Positions 40,233 through 49,155 are shown, counted from the stretch's first letter. The stretch: DNA of 64,000 nucleotides from an uncultured Oscillospiraceae bacterium (GCA_934512135.1 CAKSWT010000002.1:62001-126000); one strand, 5' to 3'. Made by a program: numbers and translations. Notes: generated by a model from the letters alone, not told the origin.

Positions 40233-41606
40233 ATGAAGAAACATTTTTTTGCCCGGGATCGGGCATTTTATTATGGACTGTTTCGGATGATGCTGGTGGT
40301 GGCCATGCAGAACGTGCTGGCCTATTCCGTCAATGTGGCGGACAACCTGATGCTGGGAGGCTACAGCCAGGCGGCGCTGTCCGGTGCGGCTACGGTCAAT
40401 CAGATTCAATTCCTTGTGCAGCAGATTACCATTGCCCTGGGAGACGCCATGGTGATGCTCAACGCCCAGTATTGGGGGAAGGGGGAGCTGGAGCCCATTG
40501 GGGGAATCACCGGGGTAGCCCTAAAAATCGGGCTGCTATTCGGCGGGGCAGTGCTGCTGATGACATCTCTGGCCCCACGGCAGATTCTGCTGCTGTTTAC
40601 CTCCGATGAAACCATTATTGCAGCCGGGATGGAATACCTGGAGATTCTGCGGTTTTCCTATCTGTTTTACATTGTTACCACCATCCTCATTGCCTTCCTG
40701 CGCAGCATAGAAACGGTGACAATCTCTTTTGTGGTGTCTTTGGTGAGCCTGATTGTCAATGTGGGCATCAACTACGCCCTGATTTTCGGCCACTTCGGTC
40801 TGCCCAGAATGGGCCTTCGGGGGGCGGCTATCGGCACCCTGATTGCCCGGATTTTGGAGCTGATTCTGGTTCTGGGCTATGTGCTTCTGCGGGAGAAGAA
40901 GCTGCGGCTGTTTCAGAGAAATCCCTTTGGGCGGAATCCGCAGCTCTTTCGGGATTACCGCAGGGTGGCGGTGCCTGTGGTGCTGACAAATTTTCTGTGG
41001 AGCCTGGCCACGCCCATTCAGACGGGCATTCTTGGCCATCTTTCCTCGGATGCCATTGCGGCCAACTCCGTCTCCACCACCATGTTTCAGTATTTGAAGG
41101 TGGTGACGGTCAGCGAGGCCTCGGCCACCTCGGTTTCCGTGGGAAAAATGGTGGGGGAAGGGCACCGGGAGAAGGAATATCTCCGGCCCTATGTTCGGGC
41201 GCTCCAGGGAATCTTTTTGGGAATCGGCCTGATCCTGGGAGGGGTGCTGCTGGCCATTCGGGGGCCGCTGCTGGGGGTCTATGCGCTCAGCCCCAGCGCC
41301 AAGGCCCTGGCCAACCAGCTGCTGCTGCTTATGGTGGTGATTTTCCTGGGGATGGCCTATCAGATGCCGGCCTCGGTGGGGATCATTCGAGGGGGCGGCG
41401 AGACCAAATTCAATATGTACCTGAATCTGATTTCCACCTGGGCCATTGTGATGCCGCTGAGCTTCGCTGCGGCCTTTTGGTGGAGGCTGCCGGTGTTCTG
41501 GGTGGTGTTCTGCCTGAACAGCGACCAGCTGTTTAAATGCATTCCTGTGGCCCTGTACGCCAACGGGTACCGCTGGGTCCATGTGCTCACCCGGGAGCCC
41601 CGGTAG
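40233..41606 (+). CDS. MATE-family efflux transporter
   Basis: A 457-residue protein with about twelve membrane helices in two similar halves. The first half has 'VNVADNLMLGGYSQAALSGAATVNQ' and the second 'PIQTGILGHLSSDAIAANSVS', the paired MATE motifs. It would export an organic cation or xenobiotic in exchange for Na+ or H+. It has its own promoter and lies behind a terminator, so it is not strictly part of the ene-reductase operon, but its position suggests removal of a substrate or product. A GGAGGG site precedes the ATG. Confidence 0.9.
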   Translation: MKKHFFARDRAFYYGLFRMMLVVAMQNVLAYSVNVADNLMLGGYSQAALSGAATVNQIQFLVQQITIALGDAMVMLNAQYWGKGELEPIGGITGVALKIGLLFGGAVLLMTSLAPRQILLLFTSDETIIAAGMEYLEILRFSYLFYIVTTILIAFLRSIETVTISFVVSLVSLIVNVGINYALIFGHFGLPRMGLRGAAIGTLIARILELILVLGYVLLREKKLRLFQRNPFGRNPQLFRDYRRVAVPVVLTNFLWSLATPIQTGILGHLSSDAIAANSVSTTMFQYLKVVTVSEASATSVSVGKMVGEGHREKEYLRPYVRALQGIFLGIGLILGGVLLAIRGPLLGVYALSPSAKALANQLLLLMVVIFLGMAYQMPASVGIIRGGGETKFNMYLNLISTWAIVMPLSFAAAFWWRLPVFWVVFCLNSDQLFKCIPVALYANGYRWVHVLTREPR

Positions 41607-41644
41607 CCGGGGCATAGGATTTTTCGGATTTCCGGCGCCGCCGC

Positions 41645-41674
41645 ATTGACATCCGGTCAATGTTTTCGTACAAT
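41645..41674 (+). promoter_or_regulatory. Consensus promoter of lysA with overlapping palindrome
   Basis: TTGACA (41646-41651) and TACAAT (41669-41674) with a 17-base spacer. The -35 box is inside an inverted repeat ATTGAC-N5-GTCAAT (41645-41661), which could be an operator. Confidence 0.75.
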
Positions 41675-41712
41675 ATGTTCATAAATTTAACGAGGTAAAG
41701 GACGTACACTAG

Positions 41713-42972
41713 ATGAAGACACCGTTTGTATCCCAGGGGCAGCTGGAGGAGATCGCCAAGACCTATCCCACGCCCTTTTATATCTATGACGAAAAGGGCA
41801 TTCGGGAAAATGCCCGCAGAGTGAAGGAGGCATTTTCCTGGAATCCCGGGTATCAGGAGTATTTCGCCGTGAAGGCAACCCCCAATCCGGCGATTTTGAA
41901 GATCCTCCAGGAGGAGGGCTGCGGGGTGGACTGTTCCTCCCTTACGGAGCTGATGATGGCGGATCGCTGCGGCTTCCATGGCAGCGATATTATGTTTTCC
42001 TCCAATGAAACGCCTGGGGAGGAGTTTGTCCTGGCGGACAAGCTCCAGGCCACCATCAACCTGGACGATTTCACCTTGATTGATTTTCTGAAGGACACCA
42101 TCGGCAGAATTCCGGAGACCATCTCCTGCCGGTATAATCCCGGCGGCACCTTTCAGCTGTCCTCCTCCAAGGAGGGCTTCCAGGTGATGGACAGCCCCAA
42201 GGATGCCAAGTTTGGCTTTACCACGGCACAGCTCTATGAGGGGATTCAAAAGCTCCAGACCATGGGGGCAAAGCACTTTGGAATTCATGCCTTTTTGGCC
42301 TCCAACACCATTTCCAACGAGTATTACCCGGAGCTGGCGGGCATTCTCTTCCGGCTGGCGGTGGATCTTCAGGAAAAGACCGGCTGCCATATTGCCTTTA
42401 TCAACCTCTCCGGCGGGGTGGGAGTGCCCTACCGGCCGGAGCAGCCGGCCAATGACATTATGGCCATTGGCCAGGGCGTGCGGGAGCAGTTTGAGAAGAT
42501 CCTGGTGCCTGCGGGGATGGGAGACATCAAGCTCTTTACGGAGATGGGGCGGTTTATGCTGGCCCCCTACGGGGCGCTGGTCACCAGAGCCATCCACGAA
42601 AAGCACACCTACAAGGAGTATATCGGCGTAGACGCCTGCGCTGCTAATCTGATGCGTCCCGCCATGTACGGCGCCTATCACCACATCACCGTGATGGGCA
42701 AGGAGCAGGCCCCGCTGGACCACAGATACGACGTGGTGGGCGGGCTCTGCGAGAACAACGACAAATTCGCCGTGGACCGGATGCTGCCGGAAATCCAAAG
42801 GGGAGATCTGCTGTATCTCCACGACACCGGTGCCCACGGCTTTGCCATGGGCTACCAGTACAACGGCCGGCTGCGCAGTGCGGAGCTGCTGCTCCAGGAG
42901 GACGGAGGCGTTCGACTGATTCGCCGGGCGGAGACGCCGGAGGACTATTTTGCAACCCTGATTTGGGAATAA
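41713..42972 (+). CDS. lysA: Diaminopimelate decarboxylase-like enzyme
   Basis: A 419-residue PLP-dependent fold-III decarboxylase that converts meso-diaminopimelate to lysine. The PLP lysine is in 'YFAVKATPNP' (K55). 'INLSGGVGVPYRP' forms the phosphate-binding Gly-rich loop, 'EMGRFM' follows, and the C-terminal 'CENNDKF' supplies the active-site Cys/Glu/Asp. The usual H-x-G-S-Q segment is replaced by 'IHAFLASN', a variant found in a clostridial/Bacteroidetes subgroup. A different substrate in this subgroup cannot be ruled out. It is alone between its own promoter and a hairpin at 42980-43012. Confidence 0.85.
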   Translation: MKTPFVSQGQLEEIAKTYPTPFYIYDEKGIRENARRVKEAFSWNPGYQEYFAVKATPNPAILKILQEEGCGVDCSSLTELMMADRCGFHGSDIMFSSNETPGEEFVLADKLQATINLDDFTLIDFLKDTIGRIPETISCRYNPGGTFQLSSSKEGFQVMDSPKDAKFGFTTAQLYEGIQKLQTMGAKHFGIHAFLASNTISNEYYPELAGILFRLAVDLQEKTGCHIAFINLSGGVGVPYRPEQPANDIMAIGQGVREQFEKILVPAGMGDIKLFTEMGRFMLAPYGALVTRAIHEKHTYKEYIGVDACAANLMRPAMYGAYHHITVMGKEQAPLDHRYDVVGGLCENNDKFAVDRMLPEIQRGDLLYLHDTGAHGFAMGYQYNGRLRSAELLLQEDGGVRLIRRAETPEDYFATLIWE

Positions 42973-42979
42973 GCCTTCC

Positions 42980-43012
42980 TCAGCGGGTGCGGGCTAAGGT
43001 CGCACCCGCTGA
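42980..43012 (+). terminator. Hairpin after lysA
   Basis: A 12-bp perfect stem (arms 42980-42991 and 43001-43012) followed by TTCTTTC. Confidence 0.7.
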
Positions 43013-43101
43013 TTCTTTCAGGCGGCACCCCATTGCGCCAAAAATATCTTGGTCCAAGGATGAGAAGTGCCTTAGAAAAAGGAATCTTGTAAAAATAATA
43101 C

Positions 43102-43130
43102 TTGGAATTATCTGATATTTCGTATATAAT
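43102..43130 (+). promoter_or_regulatory. Promoter of the PucR-type regulator gene
   Basis: TTGGAA (43102-43107) and TATAAT (43125-43130) with a 17-base spacer, in an AT-rich stretch. Confidence 0.75.
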
Positions 43131-43168
43131 AATGGTATGGAAATTCATACAAGGGAGGCTGAGAAACC

Positions 43169-44329
43169 ATGCAGGTGCGGGAACTTCAAAATATTGAAGC
43201 ATTACACTCCTTTCAGCTGCTGGCCGGAGAGGCGGGACTGAGCAACCATATGAAGGATGTGGTGCTGCTGGAATATGAGAGCCTCAAGCAAAAAACCGTG
43301 GATTATTACCAGGAGGACTTTATTGTCACCACCCTGTTTCACGCCAAGGACGACCCGGCGCTGCTGCTGCCCACCGTCGAGCGGCTGATCGACCTTCGGG
43401 CGGCGGGGCTGGCCATTAAGTCGGTGTATTATCCCTCCCTGCCGGAGGAGGTGCTGGCCCTTTGCGCCCGGCGGCAATTCCCGGTGTATCTGTTTGACGA
43501 TCTGTATGTTGAGGATGTCATCCTGAGTATTTCTGACTACATTCGTCAGCGGGAGGAGTTTGCCCTGTTTGAGGAGCCCCTTTGCACCATCCTCATGGAA
43601 CAGAACTGCCCGGATATTCAGCAGCTCTGCGGCAGGATGAATCCCGGACGGCAGAAATATATGTGCGCGGTGTACATTCACGCCACCAACCCGGAGAGCG
43701 GCTGGGCCGCAGCCATGCAGAACGCCCTGCGGATGCGCTCGGCCAGGGAGCTTACCATGGGCTTCCGTCTGCTCCAGTTCCGCCGGGGGTTCTTTATCCT
43801 AATCAACGACACGCAGAGTATTGATCCGGCGGAGGCGGCGGAGCGAAGCCGGGCGCTGCTGGCGGGCCTGGGCTGCATGGAGGAGGAGCTTCACTATGGA
43901 GTCAGCGGCGTCCATCAGCGCACAGAGGACTTTGACTGTGTGATTCAGGAGGCCTTTGACGCCCTGACCGTGGCAATTGCCGCAGGACGGCGCCAGCAGC
44001 TCTATGGGGACCTTGGGTGCTATCAGCTGGTATTTTCCATGCTCCGGGATAAAAACGCCCACAGCTGCTTCCAGGCGGTGAAGGGGATTCTGGAGACCTA
44101 TGACCGGAACAATGGCAGCAGCTGCCTCACCGGTACCCTGCGGACCTATGCCCAAAAGGGATATGACATCCGAGGGACCGCAGAGGCCCTGGGACAGCAT
44201 CCCAACACCATCCGCTATCGGCTCAAGAAAATCGGAGAGCTCATCGGCGCACAGCGGTATGCCGATGAGCAGCTGTACATGCTGGGGGAGTTTCTGCGGC
44301 TGGACGGCATTCGGAATATGATCTTTTAG
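43169..44329 (+). CDS. PucR-family transcriptional regulator
   Basis: A 386-residue protein with an N-terminal PucR/XylR-like sensing domain (about 1-120, including 'QEDFIVTTLFHAKDD' and 'GLAIKSVYYPSLPEEVLALC'), a central GGDEF-like region, and a C-terminal helix-turn-helix ('YDIRGTAEALGQHPNTIRYRLKKIGELIG'). The family regulates purine catabolism in Bacillus and many amino-acid or osmolyte pathways elsewhere, so the target is not implied by the name. It lies between lysA and asnS with its own promoter; lysA is the nearest candidate target. Confidence 0.88.
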   Translation: MQVRELQNIEALHSFQLLAGEAGLSNHMKDVVLLEYESLKQKTVDYYQEDFIVTTLFHAKDDPALLLPTVERLIDLRAAGLAIKSVYYPSLPEEVLALCARRQFPVYLFDDLYVEDVILSISDYIRQREEFALFEEPLCTILMEQNCPDIQQLCGRMNPGRQKYMCAVYIHATNPESGWAAAMQNALRMRSARELTMGFRLLQFRRGFFILINDTQSIDPAEAAERSRALLAGLGCMEEELHYGVSGVHQRTEDFDCVIQEAFDALTVAIAAGRRQQLYGDLGCYQLVFSMLRDKNAHSCFQAVKGILETYDRNNGSSCLTGTLRTYAQKGYDIRGTAEALGQHPNTIRYRLKKIGELIGAQRYADEQLYMLGEFLRLDGIRNMIF

Positions 44330-44360
44330 GGGTTCTTACAAGACACGCTGAAGCGAGAGA

Positions 44361-44398
44361 AAAAAGATGCGCGCTGCGGTTGCAGCGCGCATCTTTTT
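44361..44398. terminator. Bidirectional terminator between pucR-type gene and asnS
   Basis: A 17-bp perfect stem (44361-44377, 44382-44398) with A5/T5 ends and a GGTT loop. Confidence 0.88.
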
Positions 44399-44400
44399 GG

Positions 44401-45795
44401 TTAGAAGTCGGCATTGCCCACGGTGCGGGGATGGGGGATGACGTCACGGATGTTGCTGACCCCTGTGAGGTACATAATCAGGCGCTCAAAGCCCAGGCCG
44501 TAGCCTGCGTGATGGGTGCTGCCGTACCGGCGGAGGTCCAGGTACCACCAGTAGTCCTCCGGATTGAGCCCCAGCTCCTGCATCCGGGCCTCCAGCACCT
44601 CCAGACGCTCCTCACGCTGGCTGCCGCCGATGATCTCTCCAATGCCGGGAACCAGGCAGTCCGCTGCGGCCACGGTCTTTCCGTCGTCGTTCAGACGCAT
44701 ATAGAAGGCCTTGATCTCCTTGGGATAGTCTGTGACGAATACGGGCTTTTTGAAATAGTGCTCGGTGAGATACCGCTCGTGCTCCGTCTGAAGGTCACAG
44801 CCCCAGGAAACCGGGTAGTCAAACTTCACCTCGGCCTGCTCCAGCAGGGCCACGGCCTGGGTATAGGGAATCCGGGCGAATTCGTTTTCCACCACGTTGT
44901 GGAGCCGGTCCATCAGCCCCTTGTCCATGAACTTGGAGAAGAACTCCATTTCCGCAGGGCACTTCCGAAGGACCTCGCCGATGACAAATTTAATCATGGC
45001 CTCGGCGGTGTCCATATAGTCGTTCAGGTCGGCGAAGGCCATTTCCGGCTCGATCATCCAGAACTCGGCGGCATGGCGCTGGGTGTTGGAGTTTTCCGCC
45101 CGGAAGGTGGGGCCGAAGGTATAGACGTTGCCAAAGGCCTGGGCAAAGGATTCGGCGTTGAGCTGGCCGGAGACGGTCAGGTTTGCGCTCTTTCCGAAGA
45201 AATCCTTGGTATAGTCCACGGTGCCGTCGGGATTCTTGGGCACGTTCTGAAGGTCCAGGGTGGTGACACGGAACATTTCTCCTGCGCCCTCACAGTCCGA
45301 GGCGGTAATCAGCGGGGTGTGGACATACACAAAGCCCCGGTCCTGGAAGAACTGGTGGATGGCATAGGCCGCCACGGAGCGGACACGGAACACCGCGGAA
45401 AAGGTGTTGGTTCTGGGCCGCAGGTGGGCGATGGTCCGCAGATATTCCAGGGTGTGACGCTTCTTTTGCAGGGGATACTCCGGGGTGGAGGCGCCCTCCA
45501 CCTCGATTTTTGCGGCCTTGAGCTCAATGGGCTGCTTGGCCTGGGGGGTATAAACCAGGGTGCCGGCAACCACCAGGGCGGCCCCCACATTCTGCTTGGC
45601 GATGTCCTTGTAATTGTCTAAAATGCCGTCCTCAAACACCACCTGCAGGCTCTTAAAATAGCTGCCGTCGTTGAGCTCGATGAAGCCGAAGGTCTTTTGG
45701 GCCCGCAGGGTGCGGATCCAGCCCCCCACGGTGACCTGCACCTTGTCAAAGGATTTGGGATCGGCAAAAATTTCTGAAATCAGTGTTCTTTCCAT
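44401..45795 (-). CDS. asnS: Asparaginyl-tRNA synthetase
   Basis: A 464-residue class IIb synthetase. The N-terminal OB fold begins 'VTVGGWIRTLRAQKTFGFIELNDGS' (anticodon binding). Motif 2 is 'FGPTFRAENSNTQRHAAEFWMIEPEM', with the AsnRS-type arginine and histidine. Motif 3 is 'GYGLGFERLIMYLTG'. It charges tRNA-Asn directly. The ATG at 45795 follows a GGAGAGGA site; a longer frame to 45846 crosses the upstream hairpin and is not used. Confidence 0.97.
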   Translation of the reverse strand: MERTLISEIFADPKSFDKVQVTVGGWIRTLRAQKTFGFIELNDGSYFKSLQVVFEDGILDNYKDIAKQNVGAALVVAGTLVYTPQAKQPIELKAAKIEVEGASTPEYPLQKKRHTLEYLRTIAHLRPRTNTFSAVFRVRSVAAYAIHQFFQDRGFVYVHTPLITASDCEGAGEMFRVTTLDLQNVPKNPDGTVDYTKDFFGKSANLTVSGQLNAESFAQAFGNVYTFGPTFRAENSNTQRHAAEFWMIEPEMAFADLNDYMDTAEAMIKFVIGEVLRKCPAEMEFFSKFMDKGLMDRLHNVVENEFARIPYTQAVALLEQAEVKFDYPVSWGCDLQTEHERYLTEHYFKKPVFVTDYPKEIKAFYMRLNDDGKTVAAADCLVPGIGEIIGGSQREERLEVLEARMQELGLNPEDYWWYLDLRRYGSTHHAGYGLGFERLIMYLTGVSNIRDVIPHPRTVGNADF

Positions 45796-45811
45796 ATCGT
45801 CCTCTCCGTCC

Positions 45812-45850
45812 ATTATAGCATAAGGATGCGCCCACAGGTGGCGCATCCTT
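45812..45850 (-). promoter_or_regulatory. purD-asnS junction: hairpin and asnS -10 box
   Basis: An 11-bp perfect hairpin (arms 45840-45850 and 45822-45832) probably ends the purO-purH-purD transcript. It is directly followed by an extended -10, TGC-TATAAT (45812-45817), for asnS; the -35 is weak. Confidence 0.6.
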
Positions 45851-45866
45851 TAGTTTATACTATTTT

Positions 45867-47132
45867 CTACTGTGCGTCAAGAATATGATACCCAATATCC
45901 CGCCGGAAGTGCATTTTTTCAAAGGAAATGGGCTCTGCCGCCTGATAGGCCCGGTCCACGGCCTCCCGAAGGGTGGGCGCCACTGTGGTGACCCCCAGCA
46001 CACGGCCGCCGTTGGTCAGGAACGCGCCGTCTTGCACCTTGGTGCCTGCGTGGAACACCAGGGCATCCTGCACCTGGTCCAGGCCGGTGATCTCCTTGCC
46101 CTTTTCGTAGGCCACAGGGTAGCCCCCGGAGGCCAACACCAGGCAGCAGCTGGCGGCGTCCCGGAACTTTACGTCCACCTGATCCAGGGTGCCGTCTACG
46201 CAGGCCTCCAGAATATCCATAAGGTCGGTCTCCAGAAGCGCCAGCACCGCCTGGCACTCGGGATCGCCGAACCGGGCGTTGTACTCCACCACCTTGGGGC
46301 CCTGGGGCGTGAGCATCATGCCGAAGTAGAGGACTCCCTGGAAGGGCCGTCCCTCGGCCTGCAGCGCCCGGACCGTGGGCAGGAAGATGGTTTCCATACA
46401 GGTCTTGGCCAGGGCGGGGGTGTAGTTGGGGCAGGGGGAGATGGCGCCCATGCCGCCGGTGTTGGGGCCCTGGTCCCCGTCATAGGCCCGCTTGTGGTCC
46501 TGGGAGGAGGGCATGGGGACGATGGTCTTGCCGTCGGTAAAGGCCAGCACCGTGACCTCCGGGCCGGTCATGCATTCCTCAATGACCACCTTGGCCCCTG
46601 CCTGGCCGAAGGCCTTGTTTTCCATCATGTTGATGACGGCCTCCTTGGCCTCCTCCACGGTTTGGGCCACAATAACCCCCTTGCCCAGGGCCAGACCGTC
46701 GCATTTGACCACAATGGGAGCGCCCTGCTGCGCCACATAGCGGAGGGCCGCATCCTGATCGGTGAAGATCTCATAGGCGGCGGTGGGAATATGATATTTC
46801 TTCATCAGCTCCTTGGAGAAGGCCTTACTGCCCTCCACAATGGCGGCGTTGGCCCGGGGGCCGAAGGCCCGAATGCCCGCTTGCTCCAGGGCGTCCACCA
46901 TGCCCATGGCCAGGGGATCGTCCGGGGCTACCATGACAAAGTCCATGCTGTGCTCCTTGGCCCAGGCCACCATGCCGGGGATGTCCGTGGCCTTGACGTC
47001 TACGCACTGGGCGATTTGGCCAATGCCGCCGTTGCCCGGAGCGCAGTAGAGCGCTGTGACCTTGGGAGACTTCTTCAGCGCCCAGCAGATGGCGTGTTCC
47101 CGTCCGCCGGAGCCGACTACCAATACTTTCAT
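45867..47132 (-). CDS. purD: Phosphoribosylamine-glycine ligase
   Basis: A 421-residue ATP-grasp enzyme that makes GAR from phosphoribosylamine, glycine and ATP. It begins 'MKVLVVGSGGREHAICWAL'. The ATP-grasp core shows 'PIVVKCDGLALGKGVIVA', the signature 'QDHKRAYDGDQGPNTGGMG' and the metal-binding 'VVEYNARFGDPECQAVL'. It is the last gene of the ZTP-riboswitch operon, 29 nt after purH. AAGGAAG precedes the ATG; the frame upstream of 47132 is not part of the protein. Confidence 0.97.
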   Translation of the reverse strand: MKVLVVGSGGREHAICWALKKSPKVTALYCAPGNGGIGQIAQCVDVKATDIPGMVAWAKEHSMDFVMVAPDDPLAMGMVDALEQAGIRAFGPRANAAIVEGSKAFSKELMKKYHIPTAAYEIFTDQDAALRYVAQQGAPIVVKCDGLALGKGVIVAQTVEEAKEAVINMMENKAFGQAGAKVVIEECMTGPEVTVLAFTDGKTIVPMPSSQDHKRAYDGDQGPNTGGMGAISPCPNYTPALAKTCMETIFLPTVRALQAEGRPFQGVLYFGMMLTPQGPKVVEYNARFGDPECQAVLALLETDLMDILEACVDGTLDQVDVKFRDAASCCLVLASGGYPVAYEKGKEITGLDQVQDALVFHAGTKVQDGAFLTNGGRVLGVTTVAPTLREAVDRAYQAAEPISFEKMHFRRDIGYHILDAQ

Positions 47133-47161
47133 AGATTTCTTCCTTTCAGGACCTGTAAAAT

Positions 47162-48340
47162 TTAGTGATGGAACAGCCGATTGCCGGTGAAGCACAGCAC
47201 AATGCCGTACTTATCGCAGGCGGCGATGACGTTGTCGTCCCGGATGGAGCCGCCGGGCTCGGCAATGTAGGAAACGCCGGACTTCCGGGCGCGCTCCACA
47301 TTGTCCCCAAAGGGGAAGAAGGCGTCGGAGCCGCAGGAGACCCCGGTTTGCCGGGCGATCCACTCCTTTTTCTCCTGGGCGGTGAGCACCTGGGGCTTGA
47401 CCCGGAAGGTGTTCTGCCAGACCCCCTCCGCCAGCACGTCCTCGTACTCGTCGGAGGTGTACACGTCAATGGCGTTGTCCCGGTCCGGGCGGCGGATGCC
47501 GTCTACAAACTGGAGCCCCAGAACCTTGGGATGCTGACGAATCAGCCAGTTGTCCGCCTTGCTGCCTGCCAGACGGGTGCAGTGAATGCGGCTCTGCTGG
47601 CCGGCGCCTACGCCGATGGTCTGGCCGTTTTTCACATAGCACACGGAGTTGGACTGGGTGTATTTCAGGGTAATCAGAGCGGTGACCAGGTCGATTTTGG
47701 CGCTTTCGGGGAGGTCGGTGTTCTGGGAGACGATGTTGGCAAGGTCCTCCTTGGTGATCTTCAGATCGTTCCGGCCCTGCTCAAAGGTGACCCCGTAGAT
47801 TCTCCGGCGCTCCAGAGGATTGGGAACATAATCCGGGTCGATCTGAATCACGTTGTAGTTGCCCTTTTTCTTGGTTTTGAGAATGGCCAGGGCCTCCTCG
47901 GTGTAGCCCGGGGCGATGATGCCGTCAGAGACCTCAGCCTTGAGGTAGGTGGCGGTGGCGGCGTCGCAGACGTCGGACAGAGCGGCCCAGTCCCCGTAGG
48001 AGCAGAGACGGTCTGCGCCTCTGGCCCGGATATAGGCACAGGCGATGGGGGTCAATTCCTGGGTGTCCTCCACGAAATAGATCTGCTTTTCCACCTGGGA
48101 CAGGGGAAGACCCACGGCGGCGCCGGCAGGGGAGACGTGCTTAAAGCTGGCGGCGGCGGGAAGGCCGGTGGCCTCCTTCAACTCCTTCACCAGCTGATAG
48201 CTGTTAAAGGCGTCCATAAAGTTGATATAGCCCGGGCGACCGTTGAGCACGGTGATGGGCAGGTCGCTGCCGTCCTCCATAAACAGCCGGGAGGGCTTCT
48301 GATTGGGGTTACAGCCGTATTTCAGCGCAAGTTCTTTCAT
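47162..48340 (-). CDS. purH: Stand-alone AICAR transformylase (PurH C-terminal domain)
   Basis: A 392-residue protein corresponding only to the formyltransferase half of bifunctional PurH. It has 'ELALKYGCNPNQKPS' at the start, then 'AASFKHVSPAGAAVG' with the conserved Lys-His pair, 'LKYTQSNSVCYVKNGQTIGVGAGQQSRIHCT', and a C-terminal 'SDAFFPFGDNVERA'. It transfers the formyl group from 10-formyl-THF to AICAR. The missing cyclohydrolase half is replaced by the PurO-type gene 12 nt upstream. This split is known in clostridia and archaea. Confidence 0.95.
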   Translation of the reverse strand: MKELALKYGCNPNQKPSRLFMEDGSDLPITVLNGRPGYINFMDAFNSYQLVKELKEATGLPAAASFKHVSPAGAAVGLPLSQVEKQIYFVEDTQELTPIACAYIRARGADRLCSYGDWAALSDVCDAATATYLKAEVSDGIIAPGYTEEALAILKTKKKGNYNVIQIDPDYVPNPLERRRIYGVTFEQGRNDLKITKEDLANIVSQNTDLPESAKIDLVTALITLKYTQSNSVCYVKNGQTIGVGAGQQSRIHCTRLAGSKADNWLIRQHPKVLGLQFVDGIRRPDRDNAIDVYTSDEYEDVLAEGVWQNTFRVKPQVLTAQEKKEWIARQTGVSCGSDAFFPFGDNVERARKSGVSYIAEPGGSIRDDNVIAACDKYGIVLCFTGNRLFHH

Positions 48341-48352
48341 GAGACATCCTCC

Positions 48353-49072
48353 TCAGACGTTTTTGTTGATGATCCGGTCGGTAGTGCGGCCGGTGGCCAG
48401 GTCGATATATCGGACAAACAGGGAAACCTTGTTGTCCTGGTTCAGGCTGTCCCAGAGCTCCCGGGCCAGCGTGTCGGCGTCCGGGGCGGTAATGGCCACC
48501 CGACGGGGCTCTCCCTCAAAGGAGGGCAGGGGATCCAGGTTCTCCTGATAGGTGTGGATGAAGCGGCCCTGGCCGGGCAGGGGATTGTCATAGCCGAAGA
48601 AATAGCGGTGGTTACAGCCGGGGTCTCCGTCGGCGCTCTTCAAAATGGACAGGGCAAAGGCGCCGTTTTTGTGGACCAGGCCGGAGATTCTGGGGGTATA
48701 GTTGGGGGGATCCGGCTCAAAGCACCGGGTCCGCAGGGACTGGGCAAAGGCAAGGCCGGAGAGAATGCCGTCCCGAACGGTGTCGGTTTGGTCTCCGTTG
48801 GTGACCACGGTGTCGCCGGTTTGCTCCACATAGCGGACAGGATGGTAGATAATCAGGCTGGGATCCTCCATTTTGCTGGGGTCGTAGGCCTCGGTTTTGA
48901 TCCCGTTGTCCTCGGGGACAGGGGTAAAGACCCGGTTCCGGCTGTTGGCGCTGCGGCCCATGATGAAGTAGGCAATCACGGCGGACTTGTTGTCGGCGCT
49001 GCGGCCCAGCAGGATGCCCCGGCCGGGATAAGGGTGCTCCCGCAGGTATTGATTCATGTCGATGGTCTTCAT
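48353..49072 (-). CDS. purO: PurO-type IMP cyclohydrolase
   Basis: A 239-residue protein of the archaeal-type IMP cyclohydrolase family, which closes FAICAR to IMP, the last purine step. Family blocks are 'PYPGRGILLGRSADNKSAVIAYFIMGRSANSRNRVF', broken here only by normal loops, 'YHPVRYVEQTGDTVVTNGDQTDT' and 'GFEGEPRRVAI'-like 'SFEGEPRRVAITA'. It shares no similarity with the MGS-like cyclohydrolase half of PurH. The ATG at 49072 has an AAAGGAG site at 7 nt. It is the first gene after the ZTP riboswitch. Confidence 0.92.
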   Translation of the reverse strand: MKTIDMNQYLREHPYPGRGILLGRSADNKSAVIAYFIMGRSANSRNRVFTPVPEDNGIKTEAYDPSKMEDPSLIIYHPVRYVEQTGDTVVTNGDQTDTVRDGILSGLAFAQSLRTRCFEPDPPNYTPRISGLVHKNGAFALSILKSADGDPGCNHRYFFGYDNPLPGQGRFIHTYQENLDPLPSFEGEPRRVAITAPDADTLARELWDSLNQDNKVSLFVRYIDLATGRTTDRIINKNV

Positions 49073-49111
49073 AAGCATTCTCCTTTTGGTAGATTATTTC
49101 CTGGAAAATGC

Positions 49112-49155
49112 TCTACTATTTGTAGAATAACAGGCAATATTCTACTTTAAGTAGA
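49112..49155. repeat. Two TCTAC-N5-GTAGA palindromes in the purO leader
   Basis: Two 15-bp inverted repeats (49112-49126 and 49141-49155) share the form TCTAC-N5-GTAGA and begin 29 bp apart. A half site GTAGA lies at 49089-49093. They lie between the riboswitch terminator and the purO start codon. Confidence 0.7.
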
